Program-made: the position numbers and the translations under genes
Shown here: positions 53,001 through 61,966 of the stretch, piece after piece
How the letters are laid out: each line of letters begins with the position of its first letter
Position numbering within the stretch: the first letter of the stretch is position 1
The notes under the pieces: model-generated
The model's database searches: none
The model's input: the letters and a program-made list of their open reading frames with translations, nothing else
Told to the model about the DNA's origin: nothing
Source: Pseudomonas sp. GM80
Lineage (GTDB): Bacteria; Pseudomonadota; Gammaproteobacteria; Pseudomonadales; Pseudomonadaceae
Direction of reading: 5' to 3'
DNA length: 64,000 nucleotides
Assembly: GCF_000282515.1 (NCBI RefSeq)
Contig: NZ_AKJD01000042.1
Location: 62,001 to 126,000, forward strand

Positions 53001-54666
53001 AACGGTATTTCTGCAAAAGCTTGAAGCACAGATCCGCGCCTACGACGGCGCCATCAGCTCGGTCAAAGAGCTGAACCGCTTCGATGCCGTTCCGCGTTAC
53101 CGCGCCTCGATGATCGAGATGCTCAGAACCCAGCTGTTTTTCAATCAGTCGTGGATCGATCAGATCGAAACGGCATTCAAGTCGTCGCTGAACGAGACAT
53201 TGAGGCTGCTGGCCGGTGAGGAGCTAGGGATCAAGCCGGCTGATCTGGGCCCTTACAAAGAGATGCTCAGACTGACCACCCTGATGATCCAGCGTACAGA
53301 AATGGCTCAAGCGAGTTTTCTCGAACTGAACATTCTCGGCAAAGAAGCCGCGCAAGTTGCCAGTGATTTCAAGAGAAAACTGCCGGAGTACGAAGTACCG
53401 GACATGAAAGCGCTACGGGTAACGCTGACGCGTCCGTTCTGCGTCAAAGAAGGCAACAGCGCCAGGCTGGACGCTGTTCGGGAAAACCTCGAACGTCTGG
53501 TCGACGAAGCCGATCTGGCGATTCAGAACTCGCTGGATCTGCAACGTGAGGATCATGTCCTCAGCGATAGCCAACGTATCGAGCCGCTCAATGCATTGGT
53601 CGATCAGTTCGCCATCATCGACTCGCGATTACGCGATCTTGCGCTGCAGTCAGCCGCAGAGCTGATACCCGATCAGCTTGAGCAATTGCAATTACACATC
53701 AGCGAATTCAGCCAGCAAAGCACCCACCAACTGACTCAACTGTTGCGTGACCGTGGACCTCAGCAGCCACAGCCCGGCCCGTCACGCGCGCCGGTAAAGA
53801 AAGCCATCAAAACGCGCTTCAAAGGCACTCAGCTCGCGGTGCCACGCAAAGAAGCCGAGGGTCACGTGCAATTGGCGGATGTCAAAGCCAGCCTGACCGG
53901 CAGAGTACTGGCAACCTTTCACAAAAAGGAACCGGGCGTTTGGGTGCAACGCCTGCGCAGCAAACCTCCGAAAATCCTGCCACCGATAAGTTTGAGCAGC
54001 CTGATGAACTCGGGGCAATCCTTGCTGGATGCGCTGCCGGGCTTTATCGAACGGCAAAAAAGCCTCGCTCATGAAGCGAACCGGCTGCCGATCGAAGTCG
54101 AAGAATCGCTGAACCACCACGCCAATCAGTTGCACGATACCGCCAGGGCCATCGAACAGGCGTTGCGTTCTGCGCCCTCTTCAAATGCCCAGGCGAACAC
54201 CGCGACCCTGCTCAAAGAAAACCTCGACGCGGCGGTGAAGCAGCTCAAAACCGAGGGGCATTCACTGCGCGTGAGCATGACCAAACGCCAGTTGCCCACA
54301 GCGCCGCGCGTCGAATGGCTGGTGGCGCAGCAAGAGGTGACGATCGCAGTGATTGCCGGTCGGCGTCGGCTCAAAGGCCCAAGGAAAGACTTTCTGCAGG
54401 AATATGAAATTCGCGACCGCAAAACCAACGCCGTGCTGTGGTACGCGCACTTTCATTACGAGCGCGCCGACACGGTTGCCGAGTTGTTCAGCGCCGCCCA
54501 CCTCAAGACCCGAGACCAGCGCCTGTTGGGCGGAGCCTACAACCTGAGCAGTGCATCCAGCACACAGGATGTGATTGCCATCTACCGCAGCGAGATCGGC
54601 GTGCAACTGGCAAAAAACCTGTTCTTTGCTGTTACCACACCTTCCACATCGCAGGCTCACGCATGA
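50074..54666 (+). CDS. Giant DUF6543/dermonecrotic-toxin-like protein, copy 1
   Basis: A 1530-residue protein with no signal peptide. Features in order are an N-terminal helical domain with VGTPSWISDGEQIIAGDTRFES near 50, an LPEWLSRANSNDLSAFSRHL segment near 330, and VINMFVIGPRDPTRGPCLLYRP near 565. A membrane-like hairpin follows (about 705-765, WKLFNAVLPFLNPTFGAAVWIW), then a DTRLRLRGGGLKSRR segment near 915, a long helical region with coiled-coil potential, and a C-terminal QEYEIRDRKTNAVLWYAHFHYE module. This set fits the Pseudomonas DUF6543 proteins annotated as dermonecrotic-toxin-like. The ribosome site AAGGA precedes ATG 50074. Target and secretion route are unknown. Confidence 0.75.
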   Translation: MLNNEPDSQPKSAPPSDLLTQLVTGPALREVAATVLRSALAELYPALELDPDLVMVGTPSWISDGEQIIAGDTRFESLTDALLWHVIASKPVMYIDGEQFLTRQPSANPSIQLPVNIDVIGRQLNTLAAVLFTAYQEQQLDYWNQHTTSDTPRWVELSLALRARWNLKRVKGWDADQLALARLVFNYPDRALRQPHDPYQTRACLIDLDRGDAAAQHLNIMDIAVVIGMQAERTLILTHSVVLGFRTHPSLDALSDYLSRFAGDLPPQSPLEWRLVEPEGNFFDTQACTLIALQAQALGELDFSDNAASTAHDTNAHHAHNNDARFNRIDPLLPEWLSRANSNDLSAFSRHLMELAAIRQNSATSFEDDIPPIQRFALNNISLLMQKKHPEAKDLKLEDLRIRITSPVVWGTQATGTSETLILSLAELALENLIAEPLGDKELYFLGAQSVPHWLTTAYVEELVTTLNVGKTYPARIKDRLIDDPVKSAYLEDLYSRHLRVQLPLLALQNKIRGEGGIDEQGYRYVVAVMSTDGESRRVDDQEIVIRPLSFVLDQQADDGADSVINMFVIGPRDPTRGPCLLYRPLLDNALTQYPTPASLIYAIKHSKKIRESVLAWLPDRVRATYSNYIFHGDLPDLAVLAELLTNPLLNVNLNRPVRLGGDVLAGDYLPALFKANAHALIDLADRQSVSNAESHWATLKLGAWKLFNAVLPFLNPTFGAAVWIWQIFDDLQQTLEAAQNDDHELAAHALTDLLLQLAMVLAHRAATRGRPTRRIGETEAQVKNTVVETPVHPAKIQMKQLADISSVDLPASHQLAIHSDGALNRTPVSLGQALERFAISKPPELGQPINEGPQQHLYASDDKLYANVGSRWFEVQLNDQHDVQIIDSRHQPPRPGPLLVHNLQGRWFIDTRLRLRGGGLKSRRAEVLRKNAQRVDELRQQLKQFDNQLGPTKAALVAARKAMLSAPDATYPAHETVFLQKLEAQIRAYDGAISSVKELNRFDAVPRYRASMIEMLRTQLFFNQSWIDQIETAFKSSLNETLRLLAGEELGIKPADLGPYKEMLRLTTLMIQRTEMAQASFLELNILGKEAAQVASDFKRKLPEYEVPDMKALRVTLTRPFCVKEGNSARLDAVRENLERLVDEADLAIQNSLDLQREDHVLSDSQRIEPLNALVDQFAIIDSRLRDLALQSAAELIPDQLEQLQLHISEFSQQSTHQLTQLLRDRGPQQPQPGPSRAPVKKAIKTRFKGTQLAVPRKEAEGHVQLADVKASLTGRVLATFHKKEPGVWVQRLRSKPPKILPPISLSSLMNSGQSLLDALPGFIERQKSLAHEANRLPIEVEESLNHHANQLHDTARAIEQALRSAPSSNAQANTATLLKENLDAAVKQLKTEGHSLRVSMTKRQLPTAPRVEWLVAQQEVTIAVIAGRRRLKGPRKDFLQEYEIRDRKTNAVLWYAHFHYERADTVAELFSAAHLKTRDQRLLGGAYNLSSASSTQDVIAIYRSEIGVQLAKNLFFAVTTPSTSQAHA

Positions 54667-57600
54667 ATCCGGTCATCACATTGGCTTCCAGCCCGTCCAC
54701 GCCATTGCTCGATAAAAGCCGTCTGGTCAACCTGACCAGCCATGGTCCGACGCTGGCAGGTGTCGCTACGCAAATGCTCAGCGAAGCCTTGAACGGGTTA
54801 TATCCCGAGCTCGCGCTGAATCCTGACAAGTGCATGATCGGTACACCGCAATGGCGTGAACAAGACCATCAGATCGTTGCCGACACCACTCGTTTTGAAT
54901 CCCTGAGCCACGCGTTGGTACGCCTGAATTTGTACGGCGCCTCAGCCAACTTTCTTGCCGCTGAACACTTCCTGACCACAGAACCCGACGCGCCAACGCC
55001 GACGCATCTGGCCGTCGACATCGAAGAGATCGGCCGCCTGCTTAATGAGTACGCGCCGCTGTTGTTCGTCGAGTATCAGGAGCGCCAACTGGATTTCTGG
55101 AACAGCAGCAGCCGCTCCGAACCGCATTGGCAAGCACTTGCCGACTCTTTGCGCACAGCCCTGGACGTCAACCAGGTGCAGGGCTGGAACACCGAAGAAT
55201 GTGCCTTGGCCCGGCTGATTTTCACCACGCCGGACAAGAACATTCGATTGGCAACTCAGGGTGACTTCAGCGACATTCAGGCCGGGCTGATTGATATCGA
55301 CATTCTCGAAAGCGCTGGCGCAACTCATCTGTTGCTCGGTGGCGCGCTGGTCATTCGCGCTCTTCACGAAGGGCACGAGCGGGTGTTGATGTACACCATC
55401 GAGAGCGGCTACGAGTCGTTTGCGTCGATGGATGCGCTGGGGGCGTCGTTGCCCTCGCGCCTCTCCGAACAGCTGGACGGGCATCCGATGCAGTGGCGGT
55501 TGTTCGAGCCTGACGGCAACATCTTTGATCACATGGCCTGGGCATTGGTGGCTTCGCAGCTCGACGCCATTGTCGCGATCAGCGCCAGTGACAGCGACAA
55601 CCCCTCCGCTGCGGCCACCCTGACGGAGTCGGTGATGCCTGTCGACGAGCAGGCCCGACTCGATCAACTCGACGCAGCAATTCCGGATTGGCTGCACAAC
55701 GCCTCCGCCAAAGACCTCGCCGCTTACAGTCGATACATCACCGGCCTGGGCAAGCTGTACCGCGACCCGCGGGTCAAAATCAGCAGAGATCTGATCGAAC
55801 CTATCGACCGTTTTGCCCAGCGGCTGATGCACGAAGCGATTGTTCGCGACAAACACGCCGAAGGCGCCGCCGCCCTGCCGCTGGATGATCTCGAGATCAG
55901 CATCACCAACAGCTTTACCGCCGGTGATCTGACGTTGCCCAACGTGCTCGACACCTATTCGCGCTCCCTGGGCGAATTCGCCCTGGAAAACACCACGCCT
56001 TATCAGGCCAGTCTGCGTTTCAAACACGGCGAGCCTGTGCCGGCCTGGCTGACAGTCGATCTGTTGGTGCGGCTGTCAAAGCAAGTGGATATCGGTCAGG
56101 TCTACCCGCAGTTGATCAAGCGCAGGTTACTCGACGACCCACAGGAGTCGGCGCGTCAGGCAGCGCTATATCACCAGCAGTTGCGCCTGTTGCTGCCCCT
56201 TGCCGCGCTGGAAAACAAGGTTCGCGCGCAGAACGGTTTTGATGAAACCGGTTTTGCCTACATTCGCCAATTGGTCGGCGAACCCGTTGTGTCTTCACAG
56301 CGGATTTCCATCTGCCCACTGACGTTGATCCCGCAGCATCGACTGGTCAGCGCCGCGGACACGGTCACCAACATGTTCATCATCGGCCCGGGCGATCCGG
56401 ACAATGGTCCGTGCATTCTGTACCGCCCGCTGTTTGAGCCGACCTTGAGGCAATTCCCGTCGCGACAGAATCTACTGTACGCCTTGCATCAACCGGGCGA
56501 ACTCAGGGATTCGGTACTGGCCTGGCTGCCCGATCGCAACCTGAGTTTCGAATACGCCCAGTACGTATTCCCCGTAGGATTGCCGTCGCCCTGGCTGATC
56601 ACTCAACAGCTCTCCGATCCCAACCTGCGTCTGGGCGGGCTCGGTCACGTGAGTTTCGGCCATGTCGAAATCAACGGAGACCGGCTGCAGACGCTTTTTG
56701 AAAACAACGCTCGGGCCATTGTCGAACTGGCGGATCGTCAATCGCTGTCCAACGCCGATCAGCGCTGGCTGTTGCTGCAGGAAAGCAGCTGGAGCCTGTT
56801 CAATGTCGCGTCGAATTTTCTCAGCGGCGCCCTCGGGACAGCCGTTTGGGTGTGGCAAAGCATTGAGGAAATCCAGCAGGCGCTCGACGCGCATGAGCGC
56901 GGTAATCGCCTCGGCGAGTGGACTTCACTGGGCAATGTGCTGTTGACGCTGGGGATCATTCTGACCCACCACGCCGTGCGGCAACGACGTCGGATTTCGG
57001 GCACGGCAGGCACCCCACGAACGGTCATTGAAGTCCCGCGCAAAATCGAGGTCGCCCCGGTGAGCTCACGTTTTCAGCCAATGCCTTTGCTCAATGAACT
57101 GCCGCCTGAACACAGTTCATCGCTTGAAGTCGGCGGCTCAGTGCCACGACGCAACTCCGCCGAACTGGGGCGCTATCTGGATTCGCTAAAAGTGACACCG
57201 CCCGACCTGAAGCACGAAGCGTTGATCACGCTCAACGTAGAGCCGCCTCACCTCTACCAGCTCGGGGACAAGACCTACGCGCAGGTGCGCGAACGCTGGT
57301 TTGAAGTGCGTCTGGATCCCGAGGATCAAGTCACCCTGTGTGTGCCGGGCGATCCGACGCGCAGTGGCCCGCTGTTAACCCACGGTCTGCAGGGATTGTG
57401 GTACATCGACACCCGTTTGCGCCTGCGCGGGGGTGGCCGCAAAAGTCGTCTGCAGCATTTCAAGCACGCCAACGAACACCGAAAACAACAACTTGAAGAC
57501 GCATTGAAGGCGTTCAAGGAGCGTGAAAAGATCCTCCAGGCCGAGCTGGACACGACGTTCAACGAAAAGCTCAGGGCAGCTCCAGAGGCAAGCTCAGCCG

Positions 57601-59225
57601 CCACGCGCGCTTACGGGCAAAAAGTGGAAACGGCCATCAACGAGTACGCGACGGCGCTGGATCAACTGCGCGAATGGCGCACCAAGGGCGGCACGGTCGG
57701 TTATGTGTACGACATGGTGCGCATGACCACAGAACTGCACAAAAACATCTCGGCCTGGTTTTTAATCAACAGGAATGCCTACGATGCAGCCACGCATGCA
57801 ATGGCCTTCAACGTACCCGCCGATCAACCGATCCCCCGCCAGATCTACGTCGACACCATCACCCGTTCGATCCATCTGGGCCAGCAACTGGAAGAGAAAC
57901 TGACCCTGGCTCGTACCTCCCTTGAGCAGCTCAAGGCGCTTGGTAAAACCGGCATCATCACAGCGACAAAACTTGAAAACCTCATGCCCCGTGCTACCGC
58001 GCTGGATTTCAAAGCCAATGAAATCGGCATGTCCAACGAGCTGTGTCTGGAAGACCGCGGTGGCCCGCTCATGGGTCAGGCTCGCGAAGATGTCAGTAGC
58101 ATTATCATCAGTGCGGCGAGAGCAGCGCATGAGCTGGCTGTGCAGATCAATCCCGGAACACCCTCAGCGACACCCGCTGCGGAGCTGGAACGGATGAACC
58201 ACTTCCTCGAAACCTTCAACGATGCCGACGAGCGCTTGCTCGAGCTGCCCGATACTCACCCGGGACTGGTCAAGCGCGCCGCGGTGATGCATCTGCGCAC
58301 GGTGATCGAAGAATTTCGGCAAGTGGCGCAGACCCGTCTCGACTCTCTGCTGCTCAATGAAGAATCCCTGCAGATCACCGAGACGTCACAATCCGAGCGC
58401 CCCGGTCCATCGCGGGCGATGATCAAGGTGCACAAGTCCCGACCACGCGATCCAGCCCCCGCAGCCCCTGCGCAAAAACCCGCTGAAGCAGTGAACAAAA
58501 TACTGCCAAAATCATCTTTGCCACCGACGCCGGCTCGCGACGATATCGACACCATAAACAATGCCCTGGATCTCACTCTCGATTACCCCAACTTTCTCAA
58601 GCGTACCCGCAAGGATGCGCTGCGGCCCTCACGTATTCCTGCCGACATGCAGGACATCCATGATCAGTACGCGCTGAAACTGGAGCGCAGTGCTGACGAG
58701 GTCGAACAAGCGCTGAAAAACTTGCGAGAAGCCAAAAAAGAGCAGCCTCCAGTGGCAGAGCTGAGTGCTGAACTGCGTGAAGCAGCCCGACATGTCAGGC
58801 AGGAAGGCGTGAATATCCGCGCCAGCCTGTACAAACTGCGCAAGCCGACACAAACCGCCTTCAATTGGATGTACGAGCAAGCGCAGGTCAATCTCGTACG
58901 TGATGAGCGCGGACGGATTGCAACGAAACAGTTCGGCGATTACTTTCAGGAATTCCGGATTCTGGACAAAGCCAATCACGATCGCCCGCTGTGGGTTGCC
59001 CACTTCCACTACAAAACGCTGCAGACACCGTCCGACCAACCGACGACGGCTCACCTGAAAGTCGCCGACGGCTACCTGGAAACGCTCACCGTGGATCAGC
59101 AAAAATCATTGAATGCGTTCGATCGGGTCAACGGTGTTTTGCGCAAACTGACTGATCCGGCACTGCGCAAACTGTTCCTCGATCTGCCTGTGCTGGAGGA
59201 GTCTGCCGTCGAAGAAAACCCTTGA
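54663..59225 (+). CDS. Giant DUF6543/dermonecrotic-toxin-like protein, copy 2
   Basis: A 1520-residue paralogue of the upstream protein, collinear throughout: IGTPQWREQDHQIVADTTRFES near 65, IPDWLHNASAKDLAAYSRYI near 340, NMFIIGPGDPDNGPCILYRP near 570, a hydrophobic hairpin (about 709-768, FNVASNFLSGALGTAVWVWQ), DTRLRLRGGGRKSRLQ near 917 and a C-terminal FRILDKANHDRPLWVAHFHYK module near 1440. The ATG overlaps the copy 1 stop (ATGA); a frame running back to 54438 is an artefact of the overlap region. Both being intact suggests both are used. Convergent MocR gene follows after two bases. Confidence 0.75.
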   Translation: MNPVITLASSPSTPLLDKSRLVNLTSHGPTLAGVATQMLSEALNGLYPELALNPDKCMIGTPQWREQDHQIVADTTRFESLSHALVRLNLYGASANFLAAEHFLTTEPDAPTPTHLAVDIEEIGRLLNEYAPLLFVEYQERQLDFWNSSSRSEPHWQALADSLRTALDVNQVQGWNTEECALARLIFTTPDKNIRLATQGDFSDIQAGLIDIDILESAGATHLLLGGALVIRALHEGHERVLMYTIESGYESFASMDALGASLPSRLSEQLDGHPMQWRLFEPDGNIFDHMAWALVASQLDAIVAISASDSDNPSAAATLTESVMPVDEQARLDQLDAAIPDWLHNASAKDLAAYSRYITGLGKLYRDPRVKISRDLIEPIDRFAQRLMHEAIVRDKHAEGAAALPLDDLEISITNSFTAGDLTLPNVLDTYSRSLGEFALENTTPYQASLRFKHGEPVPAWLTVDLLVRLSKQVDIGQVYPQLIKRRLLDDPQESARQAALYHQQLRLLLPLAALENKVRAQNGFDETGFAYIRQLVGEPVVSSQRISICPLTLIPQHRLVSAADTVTNMFIIGPGDPDNGPCILYRPLFEPTLRQFPSRQNLLYALHQPGELRDSVLAWLPDRNLSFEYAQYVFPVGLPSPWLITQQLSDPNLRLGGLGHVSFGHVEINGDRLQTLFENNARAIVELADRQSLSNADQRWLLLQESSWSLFNVASNFLSGALGTAVWVWQSIEEIQQALDAHERGNRLGEWTSLGNVLLTLGIILTHHAVRQRRRISGTAGTPRTVIEVPRKIEVAPVSSRFQPMPLLNELPPEHSSSLEVGGSVPRRNSAELGRYLDSLKVTPPDLKHEALITLNVEPPHLYQLGDKTYAQVRERWFEVRLDPEDQVTLCVPGDPTRSGPLLTHGLQGLWYIDTRLRLRGGGRKSRLQHFKHANEHRKQQLEDALKAFKEREKILQAELDTTFNEKLRAAPEASSAATRAYGQKVETAINEYATALDQLREWRTKGGTVGYVYDMVRMTTELHKNISAWFLINRNAYDAATHAMAFNVPADQPIPRQIYVDTITRSIHLGQQLEEKLTLARTSLEQLKALGKTGIITATKLENLMPRATALDFKANEIGMSNELCLEDRGGPLMGQAREDVSSIIISAARAAHELAVQINPGTPSATPAAELERMNHFLETFNDADERLLELPDTHPGLVKRAAVMHLRTVIEEFRQVAQTRLDSLLLNEESLQITETSQSERPGPSRAMIKVHKSRPRDPAPAAPAQKPAEAVNKILPKSSLPPTPARDDIDTINNALDLTLDYPNFLKRTRKDALRPSRIPADMQDIHDQYALKLERSADEVEQALKNLREAKKEQPPVAELSAELREAARHVRQEGVNIRASLYKLRKPTQTAFNWMYEQAQVNLVRDERGRIATKQFGDYFQEFRILDKANHDRPLWVAHFHYKTLQTPSDQPTTAHLKVADGYLETLTVDQQKSLNAFDRVNGVLRKLTDPALRKLFLDLPVLEESAVEENP

Positions 59226-59227
59226 GC

Positions 59228-60781
59228 TCAGCCCCGCCAAACCTTTCGTAAACGCCCGAGTGCCGCAGTGATCGCGGCCTCGGGCACGGCGGCAAAACCC
59301 AGCACCAGGCCGGCGCGCTGATCCGCCGGCAAGGTTGAATCCGGCAGCCAATAACTGCTTAAACCGTTGATCTCGACATCGACGCTGGCGGCCAGAGCAA
59401 TCAACTGTTGCTCACAGGCCAATGTGTCCACGGGAATGGTCAGATGCAGACCGGCCGCGACACTCGGCAGGCTGCCAACGCCGGGGATATCGCTCGGCCA
59501 ACCGGCCAGCAGCGTATTGCGCCGGCTCAACGCGGCACGACGCATGCGCCGGATGTGCCGCTGAAAATGCCCGGCCGCCATGAACTCCGCCATCACGGCC
59601 TGGGTGCTCACTTCCGAGTGGCGCACGTCCACCGCGCGGCGCTGGGAAAAGGCGTCCACCAGCGCTGGCGGCAACACCAGATAACCCAGACGCAACGCCG
59701 GGAATGCGACTTTGCCGAAGGTGCCGACGTACAACACGCGGCCCTGTCGATCGAGCGCGGCCAATGGCGCCAGCGGTGCGCCGGTGTAACGGTACTCGCC
59801 GTCGTAATCGTCCTCGACGATCCAGCCTTGCGTGCGCTCGGCCCACGCCAGCAATTCCAGACGTCGCGCCAGACTCATCACCACGCCGGTCGGGTATTGA
59901 TGAGACGGCGTCACATACGCCACTCGGCAATCCGTCGCCGCCGCCAATGCCGCGCAATCAATGCCCTCCTCATCCACCGCAATCCCACGCAATCGCGCAC
60001 CCGCAACGGCGAACGCGTGACCAGCGGCGCGATACCCCGGATTTTCGATTCCGACGCCATCGCCCGGCTCCACCAGCAACTGTGCACAAAGGCTAATACC
60101 CTGCTGCGCGCCACTGGTGATCACAATTTGTTCAGCGCTGCACTGCATGCCGCGCGAACTGCGCAGATAGGCGGCGATCATCGCGCGCAAACGCGCATCA
60201 CCGGCCGGGTCGCCGTAACACAGCTGCTGCAAATCCGGTTTGCGCCAGAAAGCCGCGTTCAGCTTGGCCCACACCTCAAAAGGGAACAGGTCGAAAGCTG
60301 GTACACCGACGCGAAATGCGCGCGGCGGACCACTCGGCGGCTTTGCCAAATGGTTGTATTCAATACGCGAAAAAGTAGCGCTGTGGATAACTTTACTGGA
60401 TGGAAGCACAGGTAAATCCAGCCAATTTGTGGATAAGGCTGTGGGTAAGCCTGTTGAAAACCCTGTGGATACTTTTGTGGATAGTTTTTTCGCCGAGGGC
60501 GGCGGCGCCGACAATTGCGCGACGTAAGTACCGTCGCCGACGCGGCCTTCGATAAACCCTTCGGCATACAACTGATCGTAAGCGCGCACCACGCTGTTAC
60601 GCGAAATCGCCAATGCCGCCGCCAGATCGCGACTGGCCGGCAGCCGCGTGCCGCTGGCGAGGCGTCCATCGAGCACGCGCAAACGCAGCGCCTGATACAG
60701 CTGGCGGCTCAAACCCTGGCGCCGATCCAACTCGATACCGGCGGGATTGAAGGGCATGGACAGCGATGGTGAGTCAGGCAT
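59228..60781 (-). CDS. MocR-type regulator (GntR helix-turn-helix plus aminotransferase domain)
   Basis: A 517-residue regulator with a GntR winged helix (about 20-90, LSRQLYQALRLRVLDGRLASGTRLPASRDLAAALAISRNSVVRAYDQL) and a type I aminotransferase-like domain (about 150-515) with SGAQQGISLCAQLL and VTPSHQYPTG. The PLP lysine is in YVGTFGKVAFPALRLGYL near residue 357. The domains are joined by a linker of five STxx tetrapeptide repeats (about 99-118) encoded by a 12-bp DNA array. It is divergent from the paiB-like gene, a likely target. An in-frame ATG at 60757 is an alternative start. Confidence 0.93.
   Translation of the reverse strand: MPDSPSLSMPFNPAGIELDRRQGLSRQLYQALRLRVLDGRLASGTRLPASRDLAAALAISRNSVVRAYDQLYAEGFIEGRVGDGTYVAQLSAPPPSAKKLSTKVSTGFSTGLPTALSTNWLDLPVLPSSKVIHSATFSRIEYNHLAKPPSGPPRAFRVGVPAFDLFPFEVWAKLNAAFWRKPDLQQLCYGDPAGDARLRAMIAAYLRSSRGMQCSAEQIVITSGAQQGISLCAQLLVEPGDGVGIENPGYRAAGHAFAVAGARLRGIAVDEEGIDCAALAAATDCRVAYVTPSHQYPTGVVMSLARRLELLAWAERTQGWIVEDDYDGEYRYTGAPLAPLAALDRQGRVLYVGTFGKVAFPALRLGYLVLPPALVDAFSQRRAVDVRHSEVSTQAVMAEFMAAGHFQRHIRRMRRAALSRRNTLLAGWPSDIPGVGSLPSVAAGLHLTIPVDTLACEQQLIALAASVDVEINGLSSYWLPDSTLPADQRAGLVLGFAAVPEAAITAALGRLRKVWRG
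60382..60390 (+). other. DnaA-box-like 9-mer (TGTGGATAA)
   Basis: A perfect match to the DnaA box core in reverse orientation (TTATCCACA) inside the MocR coding sequence, 46 bases from the repeat array at 60428. Confidence 0.4.
60428..60487. repeat. Five-unit 12-bp array with DnaA-box-like cores
   Basis: Units begin at 60428, 60440, 60452, 60464 and 60476. Four carry TGTGGATA or TGTGGGTAA cores (TGTGGATAA, TGTGGGTAA, TGTGGATAC, TGTGGATAG) and the third is TGTTGAAAA. The array is coding: on the minus strand it gives STKV STGF STGL PTAL STNW, the linker of the MocR protein. Confidence 0.85.
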
Positions 60782-60873
60782 GGCAATGGACCTATGAAAT
60801 TGGTCGGCAATGGCTCTTACAACAGACCAATAGCCTGCCTAGGATGCAGGCATTCGCCAAGGAAAATCTGTCC

Positions 60874-61497
60874 ATGTACACGCCCCGCGCCTTTGCCATC
60901 GAAGAACTGTCCCAACTGCACGAACTGATCCTCGCCACCCGCCTCGCCATTCTGGTCACCCACGGCGAAAACGGTCTGCAAGCCAGCCACGTGCCGGTGC
61001 TGCTGCATTGTGAACAAGGCGAGTACGGCACGCTGTACGGGCACCTGGCCCGCGCCAACCCGCAATGGAAAGACCTGCGCGACGGCGCCGAAGCCATGCT
61101 GATTTTCGCCGGTGCCGACGCCTACGTCAGCCCGGGCTTTTACCCGAGCAAAGCCGAGCACGGCAAAGTCGTACCGACCTGGAATTACATCGCCGTGCAC
61201 GCCTACGGCCACGCCGAAACCTTCAGCGATGGCGGACGCCTGCTCGACATCGTCAGCACCCTCACCGACCGTCATGAAGCCGGCCGTGCCCAGCCTTGGT
61301 CAGTCGCCGATGCGCCCGCCGATTACATCGACGGCATGCTCAAGGCGATTGTCGGTTTTGCCATTCCCATCGACCGTCTCGAGGGCAAGCGCAAACTCAG
61401 TCAGAACCGCAGCGCCGCAGACATTGCCGGCGTGCGTGAAGGCCTGGCCGCCAGCCCCGAAATCAACGATCAAACCCTCGCCCGATTGATGCGCTAA
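60874..61497 (+). CDS. FMN-binding PaiB-like protein
   Basis: A 207-residue protein of the PaiB/FMN-binding negative regulator family with a split-barrel fold. Segments are YTPRAFAIEELSQLHELI, ATRLAILVTHGENGLQASHVPVLL near 30 and VVPTWNYIAVHAYGHAE near 107. PaiB controls sporulation in Bacillus; in Pseudomonas the role is unknown. The start MYTPRAFAI at 60874 has AAGGA eleven bases upstream. It forms a run with two acetyltransferase genes and is divergent from the MocR regulator. Confidence 0.9.
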   Translation: MYTPRAFAIEELSQLHELILATRLAILVTHGENGLQASHVPVLLHCEQGEYGTLYGHLARANPQWKDLRDGAEAMLIFAGADAYVSPGFYPSKAEHGKVVPTWNYIAVHAYGHAETFSDGGRLLDIVSTLTDRHEAGRAQPWSVADAPADYIDGMLKAIVGFAIPIDRLEGKRKLSQNRSAADIAGVREGLAASPEINDQTLARLMR

Positions 61498-61507
61498 GGA
61501 AATCACC

Positions 61508-61954
61508 ATGAGTCAGATCGACATTCGCCAGGTCAGCGCCGCCGACCGCGCCGCGTGGCTGCCGTTGTGGCAGGCCTACCTGCGTTTCTACAACACCGAA
61601 CTGCCGGACGCCGTCACCGACAGCACCTGGCAGCGTTTCCTCGACCCGAGCGAACCGACCCACGCGGCGTTGGCCTGGGCCGATGGCAAAGCAGTCGGCA
61701 TGGTGCATTACATCTACCATCGCTCGAACTGGAGCATTGAAAACTCCTGCTACTTGCAGGATTTGCTGGTGACCGAGGAAACACGCGGTACCGGCGTCGG
61801 CCGCCTGCTGATCGAACACGTTTACGCCACCGCCAAGGCTGACGGTTGCTGCAAAGTGCACTGGCTGACCCACGAATCCAACGCCACCGCGATCCAGCTC
61901 TACGAGCGCATCGCCGAGCGCCCGGGCTTCATCCAGTTTCGCAAAGCCATTTAA
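61508..61954 (+). CDS. GNAT acetyltransferase (first)
   Basis: A 148-residue GNAT N-acetyltransferase. The acetyl-CoA motif A is LQDLLVTEETRGTGVGRLLIEHVYATAK near residues 81-108, with the R-x-x-G-x-G/A type TRGTGVG loop. It starts ten bases after the PaiB stop, has a good ribosome site (AAGGAAAT), and continues the same run. Substrate unknown. Confidence 0.92.
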   Translation: MSQIDIRQVSAADRAAWLPLWQAYLRFYNTELPDAVTDSTWQRFLDPSEPTHAALAWADGKAVGMVHYIYHRSNWSIENSCYLQDLLVTEETRGTGVGRLLIEHVYATAKADGCCKVHWLTHESNATAIQLYERIAERPGFIQFRKAI

Positions 61955-61966
61955 GGAGAGGCACCC

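Noticed and set aside
60382..60487. Chromosomal replication origin.
   Set aside because: There is no dnaA, dnaN, gidA or AT-rich unwinding region nearby, and the boxes lie within a gene.
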